A DNA stretch of 64,000 nucleotides from Ctena decussata (GCA_963989385.1 OZ022502.1:13007001-13071000); one strand, 5' to 3'. Numbered from the stretch's first letter, positions 9,626 through 19,681 are shown. The notes: a model not told the origin generated them from the letters alone. Translations and numbers: made by a program.

Positions 9626-9953
9626 GGGTATAATCGATTCCGCTAATTTTCGCTTCCTGCAGAGACTATACATCATATTTGACTTCCGCCGAGACTGTCC
9701 GCGAACTCTTGCTTCCTGCCGATACTTCTGTACATGATAAATGGCTTCCTGCAGAGACTGTCCGCGTGATTCTGCTTCCTGCCGAGGCTCTCGGTAGGAC
9801 GCAGAGTCACGCAGGCAGTCTCGGCAGGAAGCAGAATCACGCGGACAGTAGTCTCTGCAGGAAGCAAGAGTCCGCGGACAGTCTCGGCGGAAGCCAAATA
9901 TGATGTACAATCTCTGCAGGAAGCGAAAATTGGCGGAATCGATTATACCCTGT
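9626..9953. mobile_element. Foldback element with internal GAGACTGTCCGCG repeats
   Basis: The arms AGGGTATAATCGATTCCGC (left, from 9626) and GCGGAATCGATTATACCCT (right, to 9953) are reverse complements, as is most of the interior. Within each arm a CTTCCTGC(A/C)GAGACTGTCCGCG-like module recurs three to four times, so each arm is itself a short tandem array. The open frames on both strands across this segment (for example 9524-9982) are artefacts of the palindrome. Confidence 0.9.
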
Positions 9954-10119
9954 TGGTTATTGAGGAGGTAGTGTAGACCCAATCAGCCTATCCCCTATTT
10001 ACACAAAGTGTAAAGGTAGCAATGAAAATGAATAGGCTTGTTTTAAAAACCTTGTCCAGAAGTTTTACATGTAATACAAGTTTCATGATAAAGGGTAGTA
10101 ACCAAGGGGTTCTACAGCG

Positions 10120-10385
10120 CAAAAATTACTGACCTCTGACCCCGAGGTTATAAAACTTTTTTTCATGCTCAATTCAGCTGAGCATGAAATTTTACCTGCT
10201 AATAAATAACAAATTACTGATAAGGACAGTTGTTTCCTGCCTCAGTTTAGTTGAGTATGCAATTATCTCTGCTTATAAATATGAAAATGCCAACATTAGT
10301 TGGCATTTTCATATTTATCAGCAGAGAAAATTTGATTTTCAGCTGAGTTGAGCACGAAGAAGGTTCTATAACCTCGAGGCCAGGT
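10120..10385. mobile_element. Foldback MITE with perfect central hairpin
   Basis: The outer arms GACCCCGAGGTTATAAAA and TTCTATAACCTCGAGGCC are imperfect inverted repeats. AGCTGAGCATGAA/GAGTTGAGCACGAA-type words recur inward. The core at about 10266-10326 is a near-perfect hairpin with 28-bp arms around ATTA (CTCTGCT..AAATATGAAAATGCCAAC). No protein is encoded. Confidence 0.8.
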
Positions 10386-10789
10386 ATCTGTGGACCAAGG
10401 AGGCTAATAAGCTGAACTTTCTAGTAAATTAGTATAGCATGACTAAATTGTTTGCTACACTAACTTTCATTTATGGAGCAACTGCAGTTATATCTGGCAA
10501 TTTTGTACATTGGGTAAAAACTTTTGACAGCAAGTAAACACATTTTCTCTGAAATGGCCATATTAGAAAATTGAAAACGATATCCCGAACCATAGGAGTT
10601 ATATATTTTATTGAAATATTCAAAATTTTCTGGTTTTATCTAAACGTTCCAAATGGTTAACGAGTCAACCGGGAAATTGATGTTCGTTAATTTCACTATT
10701 CCGAAAGTCTCTTATATGCTTATTCGTATTCTTACTCTGTCCAGGGAAGCAAACAGGAATTCACAAAGAATTTTTATCCTTCATAAAAG

Positions 10790-11021
10790 TCGTGGCACGA
10801 CCAACAAAGTGGCATGTGTGCCCAGCGAAGATTCAGATCTGTATTGGGCATCCGCCCAGTCTGATCAGAGTCTTCGCTATCACCATGGAGCTAGCTTAGA
10901 CCCTTAGTTACCCTTTAAGCGCACAGCAAAGACTCTAATCTGACTGGGCGGCTGCACAGGCTGATCTATGTCATCGCTAGGCGCAAGTGCCACTTTGTTG
11001 CTTTTATCGCATCCGCGGCTC
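10790..11021. mobile_element. MITE-A copy 3, adjacent to GPCR stop codon
   Basis: The left end is eroded (GTGGCACGACCAACAAAGTGG); the right end is CATCCGCGGCTC. It finishes 22 bp from the last base of the GPCR coding region, so it should lie in the 3' UTR of that - strand gene, where it would fold into a long hairpin. Confidence 0.85.
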
Positions 11022-11043
11022 GTTAATGTTGTGTCTATACTTC

Positions 11044-12099
11044 TCAGGTCACGTTTCGTGAAGATGAACTCCAGCTTGTCGGTCGAAATATTCCAACCAG
11101 GTCTTTCCTAAATCCTGAACCTATGAAACAATACAAGAAGAAATTGATACCGTTATTCAAGTACATTAACAAATGAAATGGAATCCTTAGATACTGAACA
11201 TCCTCGGCCGCCATCATGGACTTGAATGATTCTGACACGATGAGAGAGTTTAAGATTGAAATTGGTCCTGTACACACACAATATGTAACACTGAGCATAA
11301 TTATGCGCACTGTCACTGTTTTGAGCATTTTCTCCGCCTTGGTTGTTCCATTTGGTTTCTGTCCTCGGGCCTGAAGAGCTTTCTTCCGCTTATTTGCTAG
11401 GAAAACAACCTTCAGCATGATTCCGCTGTTGCAAACAAGGATCAGTGTGAATGGTATTATAAAGAACAGGCTCAGGTCCATATATAGCCAGGCTGACAGA
11501 TATTTTAGCAAGGCCGATTTGGAAAGCATGTTACATTCCGTCCACGTGGAGGATTTCGTCATGAGAGTAATGATGTCAACGCCGACTAGAAATGGTAAAT
11601 AGATAACCAACAACACAAAAACGGTGACAAGTATAACTACAACTGCAGTTACTGGTCGACACGCAAGGCTGATTTTATGCGGAATCCAGACGCTCAAAGT
11701 ACGTTCAATTGTCACAGACACCAGAATCCACGCTGATATTGATGGTCCGACGTATGAAATATAATACAAGAATTTACACATAAACCTTGCAGAAAGTCTA
11801 ATATCAATGTGAAAGACATAGCCTATCCAAAATTCTAATCCTGACGTACAGAGTACTAATATATCGGCTATGGCTAACGCTGAAAGAAACCGCGCCGTTG
11901 ACGTTTTACGACGACGCCCCTTGATCCAAACTAGTAGCGATAATATATTTCCAATAACTCCTAGAATAATTATGCATGACATCACTGAGCCTACCAGAAA
12001 CGTAGACCATGACTGGCCTTCTATTCCAATCATTCGTGTAGTTCCGACGTCAGTCTTGTTCCCGTCCATTGTCAAATTCATAGGAGGTTTGCTTTCCAT
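11044..12099 (-). CDS. Class A (rhodopsin-like) GPCR, neuropeptide-receptor type
   Basis: An intact intronless frame of 351 residues predicted to sit in the plasma membrane and couple to G proteins. The N-terminus (1-31) has two N-glycosylation sequons (N8-L-T, N14-K-T). Seven hydrophobic segments follow. TM1 holds G50-N51, TM2 holds L-A-I-A-D79, and C108 at the top of TM3 can pair with C189 in loop 2. The DRY box is I-E132-R133-T. TM5 has P216. Loop 3 is basic (NKRKK). TM6 has C-V-C-T-G-P279. TM7 reads N316-G-I-N319-F-F-L-Y323, so the NPxxY proline is replaced by Phe. E-R and N-F-x-x-Y variants are frequent among FMRFamide/TRH-receptor-like orphan receptors of lophotrochozoans, so a peptide ligand is likely but not proven. 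The first ATG was chosen because it gives a normal-length N-terminus; M7 and M11 are alternatives. Its 3' UTR would contain MITE-A copy 3. Confidence 0.92.
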   Translation of the reverse strand: MESKPPMNLTMDGNKTDVGTTRMIGIEGQSWSTFLVGSVMSCIIILGVIGNILSLLVWIKGRRRKTSTARFLSALAIADILVLCTSGLEFWIGYVFHIDIRLSARFMCKFLYYISYVGPSISAWILVSVTIERTLSVWIPHKISLACRPVTAVVVILVTVFVLLVIYLPFLVGVDIITLMTKSSTWTECNMLSKSALLKYLSAWLYMDLSLFFIIPFTLILVCNSGIMLKVVFLANKRKKALQARGQKPNGTTKAEKMLKTVTVRIIMLSVTYCVCTGPISILNSLIVSESFKSMMAAEDVQYLRIPFHLLMYLNNGINFFLYCFIGSGFRKDLVGIFRPTSWSSSSRNVT

Positions 12100-12789
12100 A
12101 CTTTGCTATTTATCTATCCCTGTCCTTGCTATTTTATTTAATTCCGTGTGAAAGCTTGTCCGTCTGTTTTTTAAGTCCTACTTCGAATTTGATTCACCTT
12201 CCCTTCAAATTGTAATTTGGTTCATTGGCACCAAATGTCATCGACAATCTGTATTGTTTTCTGAGAAGACACTAGCACCTTTCTTTGCCGTTCTCATTGG
12301 TCAAGTTTACTAGAGCCAAAATGCTATATCCAAACCATATAGTCTAGTGTTTGTCAATTGAGCTCAGTCGCGGCAAAAACCTGTCGCCCAGCATTTGCGA
12401 ACTGACCATGCATTGGTAAGTCTTTTCTGGAAATGAGCTTTTTCAACCAGCAAATCAATCTGGCCTTTTATATGCTGTTAAAATAGCAACTGAATATACG
12501 TAAGTGTGCGGGCTACTCTAGGCACACACAGTTTGAATATGCTTACAAAGCAGGCTTTCTCACGAAGACGTCATATCTTACCATACATGATGAATCTGGG
12601 GACCACTTCAGCTCCTCTTTACCAAACGGAAGGTGAAATCAGGTTCATTTAGGATTGACACCACCAGTGACCTACCGGGAAATTGAATGTTTTGGGACAG
12701 CTTACTCTTATATTGTCTGTAAAGTACTCAGTCATTGCTAAATGTGTGCAAGTCTGTTTGGTCTATCAGCAACTATTTTACCAAACATT
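12100..12789. other. GPCR 5' flank, no further gene seen
   Basis: This is the upstream (promoter and 5' UTR) side of the - strand GPCR. I see no clear TATA box at a sensible distance and no upstream splice donor that I can defend. The rest is unassigned. Confidence 0.4.
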
Positions 12790-12865
12790 ATGCAAACAGT
12801 GAAGATCCGGATCAGACTGCTCTCAAAGAGCCGCCTGATCTGAAACTACCCTGTTTGCTCTGCCA
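12790..12865. mobile_element. GCAAACAGTG-type hairpin element
   Basis: An imperfect hairpin of GCAAACAGTGAAGATCCGGA and a complement ending in CTGTTTGCTC, with the GATCAGACTGCTC/GAGCCGCCTGATC inner arms. The same hairpin occurs at 22346, 27977, 33020 and 47001, in several cases within a larger element bounded by TTAACCC/GGGTTAA. Confidence 0.75.
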
Positions 12866-13237
12866 TTCCTGACCCAAAACATGAAGCTCTTTGCGTCACT
12901 GTGCCCCATATGTTTCAAGTGACACATTCCTTTCGTTATAACTCATAAAGACTGAAATGAAGTACCATCGCACGCTCCCGTATGCATGAGCGTAAACTCA
13001 ATGAAAAATATTAACGTTTCCGGAAACGATTACTAAAAATGTTCTATGTTACTGTCCATCCCATACAATCTACCAAATCATGTTTCATAAAAACTTGATA
13101 AAAAAAAGATTAGGCGTACATGTAAATGTACGTATCTTTGCTGTGGGCGTAATTTAGGAAACACCATTTTTGCAGAACGCCATCTTCTTTGTTAACTCTA
13201 TATGAAATAACAGCTTTGCCTTTATATATATAGAGGA

Positions 13238-13592
13238 TCTTACATGAGTGTTCATGTATTATTGAATTTATTAAACGAGTTGGGGAAAAAGATAAGATGC
13301 GAGGCTTTGCCGAGCATCTTATCGGTTTTCCCCAACGAGTTTAATAAATTCAATAATACAGGAGCACGAATGCAAGATTCTATTTATCATATGACACTAA
13401 AATCGCATTTTATTAGCAAAACTTGCACTAAAACGTCACGATTTCGCAATTAGAAAAAGCGACGTTCTAATGGACGTCAACGTTTAATGTTACGACGTAA
13501 TTTGCATATTTAATCCACTAGTGGATTATCGTTTTTAATGCATGGCTTTATTACTCTCAGACGCGACGTCATATGATAAAATCATTATACCA
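13238..13592 (+). mobile_element. Foldback MITE, family G, copy 1
   Basis: The left third is a long palindrome (TATTATTGAATTTATTAAAC and its complement, with a loop around GCGAGGCTTTGCCGAGC). The remainder contains GCAAGATTCTATTTATCATA, AATCCACTAGTGGATTA and a GACGCGACGTCATATGATAA end. A second copy lies at about 59845-60195 on the opposite strand. The 69-codon frame within it (13244-13453) is repeat-derived. Confidence 0.9.
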
Positions 13593-13660
13593 TACATGTT
13601 TGACCAAAGGGAAACTGGTGCGCTCCTTTGTCACATCCATCTCTTTTTGTATAACTATGA

Positions 13661-13858
13661 GGAGCCCCGTTAGCTCAGTGGGTTAAGCGCTGGCCTACTG
13701 ACCTAGCGGACCCAGGTTCGAATCCCGCTCGAGGCGAGAATCTTTCCTACCGTAAACGGGGTTCCATTGCACACAGCCTTTCATTATCATCGTCCCATCG
13801 TCCTGATATGACTGAAATACTGTTGAAAAGGACGTAAAATCGCAAGTCATCCATCCAT
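13661..13858 (+). mobile_element. SINE family 1, well-preserved copy
   Basis: The tRNA-related head has a clear A box (TAGCTCAGTGGGTTAAGCG) and B box (GGTTCGAATCC). The body includes ACCGTAAACGGGGTTCCATT, GCACACAGCC and GTCCTGATATGACTGAAATA, and the tail is CGCAAGTCATCCATCCATTA. This is the best reference copy in the window. Polymerase III transcription from the head is expected from the boxes. Confidence 0.92.
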
Positions 13859-13882
13859 TATATAACTATAATATCGTGGGCC

Positions 13883-14228
13883 ACTTTTACAGCAAGATAT
13901 AGAGAAAATAACGCATGCCTTTGAAATGATTATTGTGCAGCTCGTACAAAAAAGGACCGTGAAACAAATGAGGATGTTCGACTTTTACAGCAAGATATAG
14001 AGAAAATAACGCATGCCTTTGAAATGATTATTGTGCAGCTCGTACAAAAAAGGACCGTGAAACAAATGAGGATGTTCGCAGCCGCTGGAGAACATGATCA
14101 TGGCCAAGAAAAAGAAACTAAGCTGGTTTGGTCACATCTCAAGGTCTTCTGGCTTAGTAAAAACGATTTTACAGGTTACACTGAAACATAAAAAGAAGAA
14201 AAGATGGAAAGACAATGTTGAATGATAA
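13883..14228 (+). pseudogene. LINE 3' fragment (endonuclease-reverse transcriptase C-terminus) with internal duplication
   Basis: The translation contains THAFEMIIV near the start and, at about 14110-14228, a K-L-S-W-F-G-H-I-S-R segment, then L-V-K-T-I-L-Q-V-T-L, a lysine-rich run and R-W-K-D-N-V-E. This order is typical of the C-terminal end of RTE/CR1-like LINE polyproteins. Stops and a frameshift break it. A perfect 98-bp direct duplication (13883-13980 and 13981-14078) lies at its 5' end. Confidence 0.75.
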
Positions 14229-14327
14229 ATGTAGCAGCCTGAATGAGAAGTGTGGTCCCTCATTAACTCATATGTTCACACCCTTTTTTTTATATCTTAC
14301 ATAGAAGAATTCTCTCCTTAATATACT

Positions 14328-14389
14328 TAAGGACAAAAGTTCTGCACGGATGTTAATTTAACATCCGTGCAGAACTTATGTCTTTAGTA
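14328..14389. repeat. Hairpin, 29-bp arms
   Basis: AAGTTCTGCACGGATGTTAA and TTAACATCCGTGCAGAACTT are complementary around a two-base centre, with flanking TAAGGACAA/TGTCTTTA extending the stem. It is a small foldback element or its remnant. Confidence 0.85.
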
Positions 14390-14649
14390 CAGATTATAAG
14401 AATAATGGCATATTTTCCTATTGGGTCTCTCTACATGTATGAAAGAATAGGGAGGCCTGTTGATTTCTTATCCAGCATTTGCGTATTCCAATCATCGGTA
14501 ATAAGGGTGTTCTGTAATCCAAAATGAGTCTATTGACATGATTGAGAAGGAAACAAAAACAAGACCTGTCAGTGGGACAGGATAGCTCGCCTGACAGCGC
14601 CTTGTCCATCACCTAAAAATCTTTAACGTAAAACTTTAACATTTTGCTA

Positions 14650-14692
14650 ACGCCGACGCCGCCGCCAACGCCGACGCTGACGCCGACGCCGG
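14650..14692. repeat. GACGCC minisatellite-like tract
   Basis: Consecutive six-base units of CGCCGACG/CGACGCC type give about seven repeats. It directly precedes MITE-A copy 4. Confidence 0.8.
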
Positions 14693-14744
14693 GGGTATAG
14701 TACAATAGCTCTTCCTGAACTTCGTTCAGGCGAGCTGAAACATT

Positions 14745-14975
14745 GAGCCGCGACACGAGAAAACAAAGATGTTGTGCGCCCAGCGCAGACTCAGATCAGC
14801 CTTGGCATTCGCCAAGTCTGATCAGATTCTTCGCTCACCGCATGGAGGTAGCTTAGACTCTTAGCTACTCTTTAAGCGCTTAGCGGGGACTTTGGTCTGA
14901 CTGGGCGGATGCCCAGGCTGATCTGAGTCTGCGCTGGGCGCACAACCGCTTTGTTGGTTTTCTCGTGTCGCGGCT
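14745..14975. mobile_element. MITE-A copy 4
   Basis: Both termini are recognisable (GAGCCGCGACACGAGAAAAC; TCTCGTGTCGCGGCT), with the double internal hairpin. The last base of the right terminus and a clear target duplication are missing. Confidence 0.93.
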
Positions 14976-15092
14976 AATTTAATGAAAATAACAGAGTACC
15001 TTCCCTTGAAAGTGTACTCATTCATCTTAAAAAACGGACTGTGCATGCCCTGACCAAGCTGCGCATTTACGAAGGCTGGTCAAAGCATGCAA

Positions 15093-15290
15093 GGAGCTCC
15101 AGTAGCTCAGTAGGTTAAGCGCTGGCCTGCTGATCTAGCTGTCCCGGGTTCGAGCCCCGCTGTAAGCGGGAATCTTTTCAATCGTAAACGGGGTTCAATT
15201 GCACACAGCCTTGCATTATCACCCACCCATCGTCCTGATATGACTGAAATACTGTCAAAAGGACGTAAAATAGCAAGTCATCCATCTATC
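15093..15290 (+). mobile_element. SINE family 1 copy
   Basis: It has A box GTAGCTCAGTAGGTTAAGCG, B box GGGTTCGAGCCCC, the AACGGGGTTCAATTGCACAC body word and the end GCAAGTCATCCATCTATC. Confidence 0.9.
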
Positions 15291-15610
15291 ATCAAAGCGT
15301 GCACAGTTGGCATATGCATTAAAACAAGCTTTTTCATGTGGTGGCTAAATGTTACTATTACGTAAATTGTCTGAAGGGTTATCAGTTTTCGTTTCTTCTG
15401 CTGTCGACAGGGTGTCAGTTACACACTACGTTGGCCTCAAAATGTCTTAAAATGGAAAATATGCACTTTTAAAACGCAAGGTGAAAATAGTGTTTAAATG
15501 TAATTCAATTCTATGGAAGGGTCTCTTTTTACCGTATATACCCTGAATACTCAAACAGAAATGAGTCATCAAACACCTGGGGTCAAAATCAGATATATCC
15601 GAGAAAAAAA

Positions 15611-15719
15611 CCCAGCAGGCACATAACGTCGAAATGACGTCGTACTGACGTCGATGCGACGTAATGACGCCGCATCGACGTCAGTATGACGTCATTTCAA
15701 CGTCATGTGCCTGCTGGGA
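15611..15719. mobile_element. CCCAGCAGGCACA foldback with GACGTC repeats
   Basis: A 109-bp near-perfect palindrome: CCAGCAGGCACATAACGTCG pairs with its complement ending in TGTGCCTGCTGG. The stem is built from GACGTC/TGACGTC words (CRE-like). Related sequence occurs at 15793, 27128, 53231 and 58503. Confidence 0.9.
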
Positions 15720-15792
15720 AGGTAGACCCGACATGTTTTATAGCATTCCTACTGCAATTTGCTATGGTTTCTATCAGATTTTTTATAATTCC

Positions 15793-15876
15793 AGCAGGCA
15801 CACAGCGTTGAATCAACCTTGAATCAACATTGATTCAGCGTCATTGATTCAACGTCTTGGCGTTGCCCAGTGGGAT
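15793..15876. mobile_element. CCAGCAGGCACA element, GTTGAATCAACG subtype
   Basis: It begins with CCAGCAGGCACACAGCGTTG, carries tandem TTGAATCAAC/TTGATTCA words and ends in GTTGCCCAGTGGG. It shares termini with the 15611 palindrome but has a different internal word. Confidence 0.8.
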
Positions 15877-15964
15877 CAGATATCACAGATGAGATGAGAT
15901 ATTCTGAGATATTTTCTTTTCATATTTCTCAATAAAAATATTTGCTGTGACCCCTCTTTGGACC

Positions 15965-17095
15965 ATCTTAGCTCACCTGAATCCTTCAAAAAATCTTTTT
16001 CTTCCGAACCAAAGGTCCAATGACCTTGTGGCTTCGTATATAGCACCGGGGACTCGGCCCTATTATAACTGATACAAATCATGACCGTGCATTGACCTTG
16101 ACCTCATTAATGCCAGCTCACTTCTGGTGCGTTATGCTTTTATATGGGAAAATGACTAAACAGCGAACTTCTCAAAAACTATTTAAGTCTAAAGTATATA
16201 ATATTTGGTAAATATGGATAACTAAATGAGCAAATGAAGACATTATGTTGATAAGGGCCAAGGTCATTCTTTGACCTTTGTTCAAGGTCTTTGAAATTTT
16301 GTCGCCCGTCAACATTTCCAGACATATTCTCCTCTGAAGCCACTGGGCTAATTGAAGCCTATTTCATATGGACCTTCACTGGGTCAAAGGAATCAAAGTT
16401 TATTTAGATGGTCTTGGTTTTATGACCAAGATGGCTGCCATGCCCATATATCGTGAAAACATTTTAAATTTTTTCATCCTCAATACTCAAGGCCCAATGA
16501 CCTAGTGGCTTGGTATGTAGCACTGGGGACTCGAACCCCTTATATATATTTTTTACAAATGGTGACCGAGGTTGGTTGATCTAATTTATTGCGAGGTCAA
16601 CTTTGGGGCAATATGCTTTTATATGGGAAAATGCTTTCACAGTGGACTTCTCAGAAACTTTCTAAGTTTAAAGTATATAATATTTGGTATATATGGCTAA
16701 CTAAATGAGCAAATGAAGACATTATGCTGCTAAAGGTCAAGGTCACTCTTTGACCTTTGTTCAAGGTTATTGAGATTCTTTCGCCAGTAAGTATTTTCAA
16801 ACATATTAGCTCTGAAGCCGCTGGGCTGATTGAAGTCTTATTTCATATGGACCTTTACTAGGTGAGGGGTGCCAAAGTTTGTTCGGATGGTATTTGTCAT
16901 ATGACCAAGATGGCCGCCATGCCCATATATGGTAAAAACATTTTATAAATCTTTTTCTTTAAAACCCAAAGGACAATGACCATTGAAGTTTTGTGTGTAG
17001 CATTCGGGACATGGGCCCTACAAAGTTTTTTCAAATGAAGACCGAGATTTGACCTATCTACTTTATGGCATGACCAACTTTGGAATATGAAAATA
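15965..17095. repeat. About 480-bp tandem repeat, 2.3 copies, in AGCTCACCTGA-type element
   Basis: After TTAGCTCACCTGAATC, units start near 15986, 16470 and 16948 with (A/C)AAAGGTCCAATGACC-like words. Each contains TATATAATATTTGGTA, AAATGAGCAAATGAAGACAT, TTTGACCTTTGTTCAAGG and GACCAAGATGGC(T/C)GCCATG. The last unit is partial. A single related unit occurs at 43018-43293, where the closing CTCAGGTGAGC and a GGGCCACCATGGCCC hairpin are preserved. No coding capacity is visible. This is a molluscan tandem-core mobile element by type. Confidence 0.8.
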
Positions 17096-17688
17096 CATGT
17101 AATTGCAACCTATTTTATTAAGGTTTGTTCTGATCCTTTTGTGAATTAGAGTTCAAGATTATTACATGTATTATGTAAACTAAGGTTTGAGTTGATTTTT
17201 ACATGATAATACGATGAAACGTATTTAGTACGGCGCTAAATATGCCTACTTACGTATTAAAATCTTTTCAATTAATATTTATCATCAGCATAAGCCATAT
17301 AAAGGCACGAATTTCTCAGTATGTCATGTGACTTCACAAGAACATGTAGCACTGGGACTGATCCAGAAGCCCCTTCGTACCCCCTTCCGCCAACCAGTAA
17401 TTCTCCCAGGGCAGTAGCTTTTACTGTTTCAAATGTAGGCCCACTTAAATGAACTATTACGAAAAATAAATTTTTGATAACCACTTAGCATGCTTAGGTA
17501 GTTAAGTTTTGTTTGGTTTTCTTATTGCTGATAAGACTATCAGTAAAGTTCACTCGAAGTTCAGAGAAATGTTTTAATTGATACGAATTTATGAACCCAC
17601 ACTGAATATGGCTTCCTGATTCGACTCGCAAGAGGCACACCACTGGCGCAATGTTGGTTTTTAATGTTGCATACCTGTCGGGCAATTG

Positions 17689-17868
17689 GACCCCCAGTAG
17701 CTTAGTAAGTTATGCGCTGGCCTGTTGATCTGGTGGTTCCGGGTTCGATTCGACCGTAAACAGGGCACCGTTGCACACAGCCTTTCATTTTTACCCGCTC
17801 TTCGTCCTGATATGACTGAAATCCTGTTGAAAAGGACGTGCATTGGCAAAAAAAATCCATCCTATTGG
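17689..17868 (+). mobile_element. SINE family 1 copy
   Basis: It has a GTAGCTTAGTAAGTTATGCG head, a GGGTTCGATTCGACC B box, the CACCGTTGCACACAGCC word and a GTCCTGATATGACTGAAATC body. The tail is A-rich followed by TCCATCC. Confidence 0.85.
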
Positions 17869-18242
17869 TTATGTAAAACCCGACAAGAAGATGTGTGCTT
17901 TTCGGTCTGAGAGACTTTCCAGTCAATTTTCAGACTTTTTGAACCCAAAGAGAGGGGCCGAAAATAAAGAGTAGACAGGAGCCCAAAAATAAACTCAGCC
18001 CTAATTCCGCATAGGTTGCAAGAACATAAATTCTCTGAAAACTACAGTCAGAGGGATGTCGATTACCGGTCACCGTAAAATTTCCAAAAATAATGGGACA
18101 ATATCTCCGAAATGGTTCTAAAAATAGAACAGTTTAGGTTTACAACGCAGTAATGCGATGGAATGCCAAAAAGTATATGTCCTGATAGACTTCTCCTTTC
18201 CGATGCACTGTTTGATTGGACCTATCTGTTCCTTTATAATTT

Positions 18243-18477
18243 GGCCGCGACACGAGAAAACCAACAATGTAGTCGTGCGCCCAGCGTAGACTCAGATCAG
18301 CCTGGGCATTTGCCCAGTCTGGCCAGACTCTTTGCTAAGCGCTTAAAAGGTAGCCAAGGGACTAAGCTATCTTCATGCAGACAGCGAAGAGTCTGATCAG
18401 ACTGGGCGGATGCCCAGGCTGATCTGAGTCTGCGCTGGACGCACGACCACATTGTTGGTTTTCTCGTGTCGCGGCTC
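18243..18477. mobile_element. MITE-A copy 5
   Basis: Both arms are well preserved; the first two bases of the left end are mutated. AATT lies on either side, consistent with a 4-bp A/T target duplication. The open frames on both strands here are palindrome artefacts. Confidence 0.95.
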
Positions 18478-18479
18478 AA

Positions 18480-19416
18480 TTATTATTATATTTTTCATCG
18501 ATCAAACCAACCACTGGCGGCTGAGGAAAGTTGTCATGTCGATCGGGGACCAAACTGGCGCTCTCTAGATTCGCATTTGGACCACTTAGACCTCAGTGTC
18601 GAGGAAATGATCTGAAACTAATTCTGCTGTTTACAGCGGAGATCGCGCTCAGATTGTGAAGACTGTCTTTGCTTATCACAATAAAGACGCCTCATGATGC
18701 ATTGATTATTGATGCGAAAAGGATGGCTTACACTGGACGGATACGCGGGTTCGTCTTAGTCTTCTCTGTTCGCGTGCCTGATGGCATGATTTCATATGTA
18801 GCATTCTATGTACAAAATAACAAGCATTTTGTTTGTAAATTTTTAAGACATTAAAGAAGTCCTTGCTCGAAGGTAAAACCTAGGATATGCCATGCGGAAG
18901 AGAGATAAGAGATACGGTGAATTGGTATACTATCAGGGGAAGCAACTTTGTCGTTATGCTGTCTGTCTCTGTTAGGGTCAACAATTATAGGGAAAGAATT
19001 TTCAAAGTTCTTAACATGTAAAAGTAAACCTAGAAATGGCTGCCTCAAACAGCGAAGCAAACGTACAAATGACGGAAAACATGGCCATGTGCCGATACAC
19101 CTAAAGTTTTGGGGCAGACTTGCACTGTCAAATTTGGCGACTCACATCAGACTTTCAGGTAGTTTCTAGATGAGCAATTCTAATAATTCAGTGTAAATGT
19201 ACCGTAAATCCTCTTATATTGGGACAGATGGATCTGAGTATACAGAGCAGACCCAGATAAGGCTATTCCTACAGGAGCAGTCTGATCAGAGTCAACACTA
19301 TTTGCCATCCCACCTGCATCTACCAGAGGCATTACTGCACCGAGAAAACAAACTTTTCGACTGTTAGAAATGTATGGTAATTGTTTTAGAATGCTTACGG
19401 TATAGTTTATACATAT
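18480..19416. other. Unassigned DNA between MITE-A copies 5 and 6
   Basis: No gene, tRNA or recognisable repeat was found. Short open frames on both strands (18669-18854, 18851-19169) have no domain or splice support. Confidence 0.4.
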
Positions 19417-19652
19417 AAGCCGTGACACGAGAAAACCAACAATGTGGTTGTGTGCCCAGCGCAGTCTCAGATCAGCCTGGGCATCCGCCAAGTCCAATCA
19501 GACTCTTTACTAAGCGCTTAAAAGGTAGTTAAGGGTCTAAGCTACCTCCATGCGCACAGTGAAGACTCTGATCAGACTGGGCGGATGCCCAGACTGATCT
19601 GAGTCTGCGCTGGGTGCACAACCACTTTGTTGGTTTTCTCGTGTCGCGGCTC
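19417..19652. mobile_element. MITE-A copy 6
   Basis: A full palindrome flanked by ATAT at 19413-19416 and 19653-19656. It is one of the clearest target-site duplications for this family. Confidence 0.95.
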
Positions 19653-19681
19653 ATATTTCAAGTTGTAAACAAATAAAATAT

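Noticed and set aside
9524..9982. A 152-codon cysteine/arginine-rich frame
   Set aside because: It lies on a palindrome with matching frames on both strands, generated by the foldback and its tandem modules.
11417..12151. + strand frames within the GPCR
   Set aside because: Antisense shadows of the receptor coding sequence.
13244..13453. A conserved small protein also encoded at 59971-60198
   Set aside because: Both frames lie in copies of the same foldback MITE. The similarity is repeat copying and there is no sign of protein-level selection.
13661..13735. A tRNA gene with A and B boxes
   Set aside because: It is the head of SINE family 1, repeated at least eight times with the same non-tRNA body.
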